A stretch of 64,000 nt of DNA from Dolomedes plantarius (lineage: Eukaryota; Arthropoda; Arachnida; Araneae; Dolomedidae): the NCBI GenBank assembly GCA_907164885.2, contig OU015497.1, forward strand, positions 68,331,214 through 68,395,213, in the 5' to 3' direction. Numbering within the stretch: the stretch's first letter is position 1; each line of letters opens with the position of its first letter. The translations under genes were made by a program, and so were the position numbers. Positions 28,194 to 39,219 of this stretch are shown here, in pieces. The notes beneath the pieces were generated by a model. It had not been told where the DNA came from. It did no database searches and saw nothing but the letters and a program-made list of their open reading frames with translations.

Positions 28194-28814
28194 CATTTAT
28201 GAGTTGTAAATAATGTAAAAAGCAATCAGATTTTATAATATCAATCAATTTTTAAATTAAAAACAATTAGTCCCTGAAAAAAGATATTAACATTATCTCC
28301 ATTAATTTGAACAGAAAAAAAATATATTCAGACAGTGGGAAAAAAATGTAATTATACAAAAAGAAATTAAACATTATTATACACTACAGGCCTAAATACA
28401 CTAACAAAAGTAGAAAGCTTTTATATATCTACATTTAAACCATTTATAAGTTGAAATTAATGTAAAAATCAATCAATTTTTATAATATCTGAATCATTTT
28501 TCATGTCAACAAAAAATTAGTCCCTGTAAAAAAAAATTAACATTATCTCCATTAATTTGAACAGAAAAAAAATATTCAGACAGTGGGAAAAAATTTAATT
28601 ATACAAATAGAAATTAAACATTATTATACACTACAGGCCTAAATACACTAACAAAAGTTGAACGCTTTTATATATCTACATTTAAACCATTTATGAGTTG
28701 AAAATAATGTAAAAAACAATCAATTTTTATAATATCTGAATCATTTTTCATGTCAACAAAAAATTACTCCCTGCAAAAAACATTAACATTATCTCCATTA
28801 ATTTGAATTTATAA
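28194..28814. repeat. Tandem repeat, 247-bp unit, about 2.5 copies
   Basis: Copies begin at 28194, 28441 and 28688 (CATTTAT(A/G)AGTTG) and share ATTAACATTATCTCCATTAA. Identity is high by eye. It lies in the Helitron 3' noncoding region. Confidence 0.88.
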
Positions 28815-28911
28815 TAAACCACTAAAAGTCGAAAAAGAAAAATGTCAAATTGTCTTTAGGAAAGTAAAGAATTTTGAAAAGTAAAGCTGAAAAGTAAAAA
28901 TGTCACTTTGT

Positions 28912-29150
28912 CGAATGTTTGTTAAACAAAATCAATTTAAAACCTCAACACAGTATAAATAAGATTGAAATTGTCGAAAGCTTGTTAACCAAAATCAATT
29001 TAAAAATTCAACACAAAATAAATAAGATTGAAATTGTCGAATGCTTGTTAACCAAATTCAATTTAAAAACACAACACAGTATAAATAAGATTGAAATTGT
29101 CGAATGCTTGTTAACCAAAATCAATTAAAAAAGTAAACACAGTATAAATA
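28912..29150. repeat. 63-bp minisatellite, about 3.7 copies
   Basis: Units carry TGTTAACCAAAATCAATTTA and ATAAGATTGAAATTGTCGAA. Because 63 is a multiple of three, one plus-strand frame stays open as 21-residue repeats for 69 codons. A further half unit lies at about 29265. Coding is unlikely. Confidence 0.85.
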
Positions 29151-29528
29151 ACATTTTAAAAAAAACCATGTGAAATGTTATACACATCTCAGAATTTTAG
29201 TAGATTCAGCATTTCATCATTCTTCTACTATTAAATGTTAAAAAGTAAAAATGTCAAATTGTCTAATGTTTGTTAACAAAAATCAATTTAAAAACTAAAC
29301 ACAGTATAAATAACATAGAATTAATAACAGTATATATATCATAAAATAAATAAACGGCATTGCTCCTCTTATTTCTGTCTTTCAAAAGGCTGATATAAAT
29401 TAAATTAACGCTTCTTGATCTGTGGCTTGTCCATTCATGTTGTTGACTTGAATGCTATATTAAAGTCTGTATAGCGTTGATGAAATTCACTTGAGTCTTC
29501 TTTCACTTTTCTCTCTTGAAATATCAGT

Positions 29529-32500
29529 TTAGATAGCCTCAGGATATACTATATTTTTTGTTCTTCCATTTGGAGCTAGGATATAGAGATTTTCGGCTTT
29601 TCCAACTCTAGAACAACCCACATAAAGTTGACCATGGGAGAAACAGGGTTTGATAAGATCGAGTCCAACTACTTTTAGCTATTGCTCTTGTGCCTTGTTA
29701 ATGTTCATGGCGAAACTTAAACTCACAGGGAACTGAAGTCTTTCAAATTGAAATGGTATATCGGAAGGGATGATTGGTATCCTGGGAATAAATACGACTT
29801 CGCCAGCAGAGTGTCCTGTCATAATGGTGGCTTCAATCACATTCGGCATCAGATTCTTTACAGCAAGTCTTGTTCCATTGCAGAGTGAAGGTGGATGCAG
29901 ATTTCTCAGCAGCATAATTGGTGCACCAATCTTCAGCTCTAATATGTGAGAGGGTACTCCAGATGGCTCCAACATATTTAAAAATTCTGTGGTGTAGTGT
30001 ACCGCTTCTTCTGTATCACAGGTGGTGTCAATCGATTTGTAAACTTGAGCTTTACCTGGCAATTCTTGTAAAAGCTGGTTATTGATGACGTTTACATCTT
30101 CGTTTCTTGGGGCAAGGATTGCTCTTTCGCACAACCATGTGTGATCAGTGAAGTGCTGGGCCACATTTGGAAACACCGCCTCTTTCAGCTGTTGTTGAGT
30201 TGTCACAATCATTCCAATCGTTCCCATGGCTATACATCCTGTATTATCAGCAGTAATGGCTCCATTTCCAAGTTGTAGAAGGTTGTCTGCAAATTGCTCG
30301 GCTGAGGGATCACCATTGACATGAATTCGCATATTTGTTGAAAGACCAAGTCTTTCGATATCATCCACACGTAAGACGATTTTAAGCAGGCCTGCATTTC
30401 ATCTTCCCTGGTTCCACGTGGAATAACCTGAAGTGTCTGTCGAAAGTCGCCAGCCAACACCATAGTTACGCCTCCCATTCTGCAATTGTTACCTCTGATG
30501 TCCTTCAATGTGACATCGAGTGCTTCGAATGCGGCTTTGTGGAAAATGGTGCATTCATCCCAGACAATTATCTTACAATGCTTCAGAACCCTTGCCTTTC
30601 CTGAATTTTTTGAAATGTTACACGTAGGAGTCTCTGTGTTTGCCAGATTTAAGGGTAACTTGAAAGCTGGGTGAGCTGTCCTCCCTCCTGTCAATAGTGC
30701 TGCAGCAATGCCAGAAGAAGCAACAGCCAGGGCAATCTCGTTTCTGTGTCGCACTTTAGCCAAAAGAAGATTGATTAGAAAAGTCTTCCCTGTACCGCCC
30801 GGAGCATCCAAAAAGAATATGCCACCGCGACCATTGAAAACTGCTGTTGTGATCTTGTCAAATGCTTCCTATTGATCTGGGACCATTTTCGGCTCATTTT
30901 CCTTTATGTATTTTGCGAGTACATTCGTATCATAATTTCGCTCCATACGTTCTTCACTCGGCAGGACTGAATCAAGGTTTCGATTGGGTTGTGGAAGTCC
31001 AAAGCTTTTTAGGTCCGATCCACCCATCAATATAATCTTGTCCTCAATGTCTATTAGCACTCTGTTGAAGATGTCGTCACTGTAGTCCATATTCTGCTGC
31101 TGCATGCGTGCTTGGTGCAGCATGTCTTCAGACAGGTTCTCCTTATGATTCATCCATAACTGTTCGGGAGATGACATGGAGCATGTATGTAGCATTACAG
31201 CAAACAGATTCCGTAAAACCTTTGGTGATCGAGTAGCAGCCGCTTTTTCGAGTGCATTGTTCCAGTGGTCATCGTTCTCCAAAAGGCCTCTAAGCTGGCA
31301 GGCCTTTTGGTAAGCTTCACAGAGCCGTCCCTGAAATGTTTTCAAATCTTCAAATGGTTTTGGGCCTGGTACTTCATGCAGCAGGAGGCGCAGATGAAAG
31401 CACTCTGAATTGTTCGGATGGACAGTGTACACCCGGCCCAGTGCATCGCTTGACCTTATTCCTGTTTGCTCAGGTACAACGTGTCCTTGTTTTCGACGGT
31501 TCCATGTCTTGTTTGTATTGTTCCAAGTGTAGTAATTGGGAACTTGGTTGTACAACAGGGTGCATGCAAACTCATCTTGGGTGCAAAGTCTGAAGAAAGA
31601 CGTGAGTGTCGTTTCCTGAGGTGTTTGGGCACGTTCAGCAGCGTTTTCTGGTGTGAAGTAGACTCTCTGTCCATTCTCAAGGTGGACGCTCAAATGAATC
31701 ACTGTGGGGTAGCGCTCATGAATAGGAAAGTTGAGTATTCGCCATACTGCTTCATTGCTGCTGCTATATCTTCCCATTTGATACTGGACAATTTCATTTA
31801 AGTCATTCTCTCCACTGTTCACTTGAAAAACAACTATGTCAGATCCTTTGTTAATATACTTACAGACATACTTTATAGACTTAACAGAATTGCAATACTC
31901 TACGTTGATATGAACATTGAAAATTTTTGTTAGTAGAGGGCAATACGGGACAATCCAAGTATTATCTATAGACACTTGCGATCCTTTATAAACGATGTCA
32001 GCCTTCAATCCCCCGTCTTGAGGTGATCCGCGCCGATAATGTGGATATCCATTTCGTCCTGTTTGCGTCTCTTTCAAAAATTGGCGCCAGTATCGTTTAG
32101 TGCAAATTCCATCTTTCATGCATGGAGAGGTTGGATTTATGGATCCGCGGGGGCCGTGCACCATCTGCTTAGTTACAATTGAAAAAGTTCCCGGGTCTTC
32201 TTGTTCATTAGGGATTTCTGCACTGATAAAGTCATCCACGCGGTGAACGCGTACAGAGTCCTTGAGTCAAATCAGAATGTGAGCATGAGGAAGTCCTCGC
32301 TTCTGCCACTCTATCGTGTACATATGACACTGAACTTCTCCAAAAATCTTTGCCTTTGTGATGAGACTCATAAGCGTTTTTTGTTTCTGATGAAATACTC
32401 TTGCTAACAAATCATGACGATCCTGTGGATTTTGTCCAACAAATAGTTCTTCCTGTATCTCTGTCCAGTTTGGATTGCATGTGAAAGTGATGAAGAGATC

Positions 32501-34037
32501 TGGTCTGCCGTAGTTTCTCACGTAGGTCATGGCATCTTGAGTACGCTCGTGCATGTACCTTGGACCCCCTGTAAAGCTAGAAGCAATATGATCAACTGGC
32601 CTATGTCGGAGATATTTCCATCATTCATGACCACATCCCTCAAATGAGCATACTGTTCAACTCTTAGAGTCCTCTGATTTATTCGTATGTACAATAGTTT
32701 TTCCGATTCAATCTTGGCATACATATCAACGATAAATTGGTGGAACAGGTCTTTGCTTCTCAGTAATGTGTTGAAATTTGAAGAACGTATCATCATCCTG
32801 TAAGCATAGAATTGCATAGCTGAAATCTTCTTAGTTTGGGGCATTCCTGTAGTTGGATCTTTTAGTCGCAGTTCAAAATGATATCCATCCTCCCCCTGCC
32901 AAAAGATGAGTGGATACTGTAGCGCGTCGTAGGACCTGTGCGACTCGGGAATTTCTTTGAGGGTGCCACATCTTTCTTCTAAAACTATGTCTTTTGTTCC
33001 ATGTTGTTCACGCACCATGATCAAAGCGACTTCTTCTGTTGCGGGGGCGTTGAACCGCCTCTCATGTTCACCGTGTGGGGTTCTGTCCGCTACGATCACC
33101 AATTTGAATTCCGGGCTAATCTTATCCATAGCCGACTTAAAGCTCTGGATGTAACAGTTGTGATCATGCAGCATACCTTGCAACTGTAGTACTATGTCTC
33201 GTCTGGTCTGTGGCTTGTTTTTACAGCGATGCTCTGCTTGTTGTGTAGTATCTCCAACAAAGTAAATTTGCAAAAATTTAGGCTCTTCCCTCGGTAGAGG
33301 ATGCAGACTGCCGATGAGGTGATAAACTTGACCCTGTACCTTAAATGTAGGCATGTACCCGGGCTCTCTAATTTCTTTCGTTGTGCCAAAAGAGGTCATC
33401 TGGAAACAGGAATTGTAGCTTCTTATATTAGAAAGGAAATGTTTAGTTTCTTGAGAAGTGCCGCTGAGTAAAGAACATAGGGGCTCAGGTGGATCCATCA
33501 ACTGTGGCAGTTGAACCTTTCCTCCGCTGCAGCACATACATGTGGCTTCACCTTTCCACCTCTTTGCTCCACAATGTTGGCAAGTTTCAGACATGGATCC
33601 AATGTTACAAGAAGGATCTGATAAGTAATCCGTCGATGGGTCGTAGTGAAAAGCTGCATTTTCAAAATTAGTGTACATGCGCCTTCGAGCAGCATTTATT
33701 GTAGTTCTAACCTGCTGTAGTCTTGCTTGTCTCTCCGGAGTACATTCGATTTCTCTTCTTCTTTGATCTTGTTGTCTGTTTGCTTCCTGTCTTGCTTGTC
33801 TTTCAGGAGTACATTCGATTTCTCTTCTTCTTTGCTCTCGTTGTCTGTTTGCTTCCTGTCTTGCTTGTCTTTCAGGAGTACATTCGATTTCTCTTCTTTT
33901 TTTCTCTCGTTGTCTGTTTGCTTTCTGTCTTGCTTCTCTTTCTGGAGTAGATTCATCTTCTCTCCTACTTCGATTTCATTCTCTGTTCTGTCGCTTTTGT
34001 GTCCGAAGACATTTTTTTTTCTCGGAGGCTGTGGCAT
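29529..34037 (-). pseudogene. Helitron Rep/helicase (RepHel), about 1,500 codons, inactivated
   Basis: RepHel nicks and replicates Helitron DNA by a rolling-circle-like route. The probable ATG is at 34037. After about 20 codons the frame shifts (near 33980) into a stretch of four 23-residue repeats (PERQAR core). Next come a Cys-rich motif (CQHCGAKRW...CMCC, about 33580) and the conserved N-terminal Helitron-like region. The HUH nuclease site LPHAHILI is at about 32285, and the double-tyrosine KYVCKYINKG at about 31865. The helicase has Walker A DAPGGTGKT (about 30808), Walker B VWDEC, LAGDFRQ, and late motif YVGCSRVG (about 29600). Breaks: frame changes near 33980, 32600 and 30367, and stops at 32267-32269, 30869-30871 and 29679-29681. 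The final stop is TAA 29529-29531. Frame and motif order make the assignment firm; it cannot produce an active protein. Confidence 0.92.
33721..33960 (-). repeat. 69-bp tandem repeat coding 23-residue units in RepHel
   Basis: The plus-strand landmark TCTTGCTT recurs at 33721, 33790, 33859 and 33928, exactly 69 apart. On the minus strand each unit codes IECTPERQAR and ANRQR in the RepHel frame. Confidence 0.93.
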
Positions 34038-34224
34038 ATTCCAAGAAAAATGCTAAGGACGAAACATTAGTAAAACATTAAGCATAAAATGAAAGCAAAT
34101 AAAATGAAAGATCCTGAAATGAAACTGAGATTAAATTCAAAAATACAGAAAATGATAATAGAACCAAACAACGGCAATGGTAGTTGAATCTGCAAAGAAA
34201 AAAACAGTGAGTTACCGAAACAAA

Positions 34225-37200
34225 AAATTATTGATAAAATAAACACATTAAAACAATGCACGAATTGAATTCAGTTATGGCCCTCCTCAGCGCATTGACT
34301 GCCAAACGGTCCTTAAAATATGAAATATTATGATTTTTTTAAATTGAATAACAGTAGAATTGATATTTCAGTAGTATTCAAAAGTTATACGATGAGAAAA
34401 ATAAATATAATATAAATAATATGAGAAAAAAAAATAATAGCATCGACTTTTAGTTATGGATCATATTATTGTTAAAAACTATGTGAAGACTAAAGACATA
34501 ATTGGAATCTTCAGTTTCACAGTTTGAAAAAGCGTAAAAACTCAACTTTCTTAAAAGTTGTCTACAATTTTCTGATTTTAACTGAACTTCTATTAACGTA
34601 AGGAAAAATAGTTATGTGAAACGATACGAAAACATAAATTATTTACTGTAAACATAAGAAATTAATTAACATCATTTAAAACTGTAGAAATCAAACAAAT
34701 AATATAAATACGACATTCAAACTCAAAATTTCTTTCATTTCTCAAACAATATAATAATAACATGTGAATTTAGCAATGATTATAATACACGTAAGTAAAC
34801 ACACAGTCAAACATTCGCTTTTATTAATATAGATTTCTTATTAAATAGTATGTTTCAATCATGAAAATACTTATTACTTCGTTAGTATAATTGTTGAAAT
34901 CATATTTTATATTTCTTATTAAATAGTATGCAATTATATTAAACATAAAAGTTTCAAATAAAAATTCCAACTTACGACTTTATATGTGGTATTTAGTGCA
35001 ATTAACATGTGTTTGATTTGATCAGTATCGGACTTTATTTTTTGACTGTTGTGAAGCTGGTTGTTTGTATATTCTTATTCCATCGTATAGTGAGACTCAA
35101 TTTTATAACACTATTGATTTTATGATATATTTTATAAGTTTTGCATTTGTTATGTGATTTTTATACTCTCATATTCTTGTGATACTATTTTTACCATACA
35201 TTCAATGAATAGTGTTGCGGGGCCACTACCAATAAGTGGGGTTGTGTTGGGCTGAACAACTCCCTTAGCCTACATTATATCTTTTCATGTTTTCCTAACT
35301 GTCTTCTAATGCAAATTTCTTTGTTAAACTTCGTATCGTTTCACATAACTATTTTTCCTTATTTATGCTATAAAATTATTGATAAAATAAACACATTAAA
35401 ACAATGCATGAATTGAATTCAGTTATGGCCCTCCTCAGCGCATTGACTGCCGGAAAGTCCTTAAAATATGAAATATTATGATTTTTTTTAATTGAATAAC
35501 AGTAGAATTGATATTTCAGTAGTATTCAAAAGTTCAGTAGTATGCAAAATAGAAAAGTAAATAAAACATAATTATATTTCACTGGCCTTCAAGAATATCC
35601 AATAATAACACACTTTGCTTATCAAATACAAAATAAACAAAAAAAGAACAATAATTGGTGTATAATAAATAGTTTTTTATTTGCGGTTGTTTTTATAAGG
35701 AAAGGAATGACTAATCGGGGAAAATTTTCATATTGAAACAATTCTGGTTTAAAAATTAATTTCTGAACAATTAAAAAATTAAATAAATGGAAAATGGAAA
35801 AGTAAAAAACATACTTATATTTCACTGGCTTTCAAAACTATCCAATAATAACACAATTTGCTTAGCAAATACAAAATAAACAAACATTGAACAATAATTG
35901 GTGTGCAATAAATATTTTTTTTTATTTGGGGCTGTTTTTCTAAGGAAAGGAATGACAAAACGGGGAGCATTTTAATATTGGAACATAAAATTGCGTGTGT
36001 TAAATTTGCATTTTAAAATTTCCTCTTAGATTGTACATCATTTTGAAGGATTTTTGTGCAGAGTGTTTAGCTAAATTTCATTAAAAATTACTTCAAATTG
36101 ACCAATTTATAAAATAGTATGCTATTGACAGATAAGTTTTTGTTTCTTTTTTTATTATTTTCAAATGCTATTTTAGCATAAAAGACCAAAAAAAACCTTT
36201 ACAAAATTATTTTTTCTCAAAGCTAAACACAAACATAATCAAAGCTAAACACAAACATAATTAACAGTTATTTTAAAACACCCCTGGTAAACATTGTTAA
36301 GTTTCAAAGTATTAGAATGATAATAAAAAATATTCCAGAGTTTTAGACAGAAGCATAAAAAGAAAGAATATGCGAAAAAGTAACTAAATTAAACAAAAAT
36401 TGACATAATACAGAAAAAGTGAACATCGGCAAAAGTAAATAAAACGTTTCCTTGTGCGTACTTTTTAGAAAGTTGGGTTTTTACGCTTTTTCAAACTGTG
36501 AATTTGAAGATTCTGATTATGTCTTTAGTCTTCACATAGTTTTTAACAATAATATGATCCAAAACTATTATTTTTTAATATAATTGTTTTCAAGTGTTGT
36601 TTGATGTAATTTTTAAAATCATTGGTGTTGGGTTTCTCAGTCTTATCTTTAACTCTGTTCTGAAGTAATGGATTATAACACACGTAAGTAAACACACACG
36701 CAAACATTCGCTTTTATTAATATAGATTTCTTATTAAATAGTATGTTTCAATAATGAAAATACTTATTACTTCGCTAATATAATTGTTGAAATCATATTT
36801 TATATTTCTTATTAAATAGTATGAAATTATATTAAAAATAAGAATTTCAAATAAAAATTCCAACTTACGACTTTATATGTGGTATTTTGTGTAATTAATA
36901 TGTGTTTGATTTGATCAGTATCGGACTTTATTTTTTGACTGTTGTGAAGCTGGTTGTTTGTATATTCCTATTCCATCTTATAGTGAGACTCAATTTTATA
37001 ACACTATTGATTTTATGATATATTTTAAAAGTTTTGTATTTGTTATGTGATTTTTATACTATGTACCATAATAAATACTTACTTAAAGTTGAATTGATTA
37101 TATTTTTTTTGTAAATCCATTAAACCTAAATATGTATTTTTGAATTTAGTATATCAAATCTGATATAATGTGATCAGTGGTTTAATGATTGAGTTACTCT

Positions 37201-38010
37201 GCACAGAAAGCAAATCTTTCTCTCATGGGATGGATAAGAAATCTACTGAAATCCAACTGCATTAGTTTAAAATAGTAGGATTTTTTCGTAAAGATCACAG
37301 GAAAAAATGCATGCACACATACATAATGACCATTTATTTTATAAAGCAGCATATAATCACATACTCAAATTTGCATTTGTTTATGTTGCATATATTTTCC
37401 CAAAACCTTTTATTTCAGCAAAATACTTACGTGTGTTATAATGATTGCTAAATTAACATATTATATTGCTTGAGAAATGAAAGAAATTTAGAGTTTAAAT
37501 GTCTACAGTTTTAAATGACGTTAATTAATTTCTTATGTTTACAGTAATTAATGTTTTCGTATCGTTTCACATAACTATTTTTTAAAATCGGAAAATTTTA
37601 GACAACTTTTAAGAAAGTTGGGTTTTTACGCTTTTTCAAACTGTGAATTTGAAGATTCTGATTATGTCTTTAGTCTTCACATAGTTTTTAACAATAATAT
37701 GATCCAAAACTATTTTATTTTAATATATTTGTTTTCAAGTGTTTGTTTGATGTAATTTTTAAAATCATTGGTGTTGGGTTTCTCAGTCTTATCATTTACT
37801 CTGTTCTGAAGTAATGGATTATAACACACGTAAGTAAACACACACGCAAACATTCACTTTTATTAATATAGATTTCTTATTAAATAGTATGTTTCAATAA
37901 TGAAAATACTTATTACTTCGTTAATATAATTGTTGAAATCGTATTTTATATTTCTTATTAAATAGTATGCAATTATATTAAAAATAAGAGCTTCAAATAA
38001 AAATTCAAAC
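34225..38010. repeat. Complex of direct and inverted repeats upstream of RepHel
   Basis: Blocks seen more than once: 34225-34380 again at 35370-35525; 34790-35180 again at 36665-37070 and, in part, 37812-38010; 36460-36750 again at 37606-37890 (offset about 1,146); 34450-34790 inverted at about 37425-37720; and 35565-35750 again at 35808-35990 (offset 243). Three copies of TATTAATAAAAG(C/T)GAATGT lie in the same orientation. The pattern points to repeated local duplication and nested insertion. Confidence 0.8.
35640..36225 (-). repeat. Truncated inverted relatives of the 56.1-kb TTAA element
   Basis: Read in reverse, ACAATAATTGGTGT through ATAGCATACTATTTT matches the left two thirds of the element at 56138-56875. 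The outer TTAA end is missing here, so the copy is broken at about 36225. Confidence 0.7.
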
Positions 38011-38929
38011 TTACCGAAACTAAATGTATCGATCCAACAAAGTATTTTCAAAAATGGTGCGAAAAATTTACCTAAATCGAATCGATTCATATTCGAATGA
38101 CAGTTACTTGAATTAAAATTTCTTTTCACTTTTAACTTGCAAAATATCCCCCCGAAAACCAGTACATCTTGAAATGATCTAATTATGATTAAAAAATTTG
38201 AATTAAAATTTTTTAAGGTTCTTTCCAAATATGTAACATTTAACGAAAAAAAAATTATATCGAAAAACACATGGCCGAATTTCAAAAGGTCAGTTTGTAA
38301 CTCGAAATAAAAAAATGATCTATTTATGATTAAAAAGTTTGAATTAAAAAGAATAAAAAATTCGACACACAATGACACATCTTTTCAGTGATTCATTTTT
38401 TAGTGAGAATCACGCCGTGAAAGAATCACGCCTTGTTATGACTCAATCATTTACGCGTTTGAAGAATCAAAATCGAAGGGGAGAAAATTTCGTCATTCAA
38501 TTCCGCGCTTGAAGTTCCAAGCAGGAAATTTGTGTTGCAGTATCGTTCTTTAAAATTCAATCAAACATCGAAATTTTAAGATAGAGACTTGAAATGAGGT
38601 TTATAGGAATGAGAAAGCTTTCATCTTCCAGATGATGTAAATATTTTCTTTGTAAGATAAAAATACGAAGAGCATCGACCGTAGATGCTCAAAAGGGTGT
38701 AAATTTATCGAAAAAGTGGCTTTAATATTTTGATGAAAATATTAGTCTGTTTTAAATTATTTTTAAACAAATGAGATCTTGTTTGAAGGAGAAATGTCTG
38801 TAGTCTTAGATTGTAAAAAAAATCAAAATTCTACGATCATTTTTTGCCGAGATATCGTAATCTGAAGTTAAAAAAACATAAAATATCGCACAAAACATAA
38901 AATAAAAAATTTCCTAGAATAAAATTTAA
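38011..38929. other. Noncoding DNA between repeat complex and outer Helitron-like end
   Basis: It holds two AATCACGCC repeats (about 38408 and 38424) and short internal repeats (TGATTAAAAA(A/G)TTTGAATTAAAA at about 38187 and 38329). A minus-strand frame at 37863-38378 has no domain. Confidence 0.45.
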
Positions 38930-39068
38930 AATTCGGGCTTCGAGGTGCACCTTCCCATAGTCTGCACTACCCGTGTGCCAAATTTCACGGCTGTAAATTT
39001 CACAGATTCGCCTGGGGGCCGCATACACACACGCACACACACACACGCAAACACTTGCTTTTATTAAT
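38930..39068 (-). mobile_element. Helitron-like 5' terminal segment
   Basis: On the minus strand it begins ATTAATAAAAGCAAGTGTTTGCG, then a GT run, then a GC-richer part. It resembles the 5' ends at 34.8, 36.7 and 37.9 kb in its first 25 bases and touches a (TA)n tract. It may be the true 5' end of the Helitron or a fragment of another. Confidence 0.55.
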
Positions 39069-39072
39069 AACA

Positions 39073-39219
<147 letters not shown>

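Larger units (their letters stand above)
27502..34833 (-). mobile_element. Decayed autonomous Helitron (minus strand); 5' end uncertain
   Basis: The 3' end on the minus strand is a CCGT-8-ACGG hairpin, eight bases, then CTAG (27502-27505) followed by T. This fits the Helitron pattern of a short hairpin upstream of CTRR. The nearest candidate 5' end is TCTATATTAATAAAAGCG, with TC at 34833-34832 and A before it, giving 7.3 kb. The Rep/helicase gene lies between. Similar 5' blocks at 36.7, 37.9 and 39.07 kb mean the true outer end may be as far as 39068. Confidence 0.75.

Noticed and set aside
33721..33960. CRISPR-like regular repeats
   Set aside because: Units are 69 bp with no unique spacers and lie inside a coding frame of a eukaryotic transposon.
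33696..34037. Lys/Glu-rich 113-codon frame as a separate gene
   Set aside because: Beyond its first 20 codons it is the off-frame reading of the 23-residue RepHel repeats; the frame that continues into RepHel is a different one.
33723..34056. Plus-strand hydrophobic repeats that look like membrane segments
   Set aside because: They are the reverse strand of the Arg/Glu-rich RepHel repeats.
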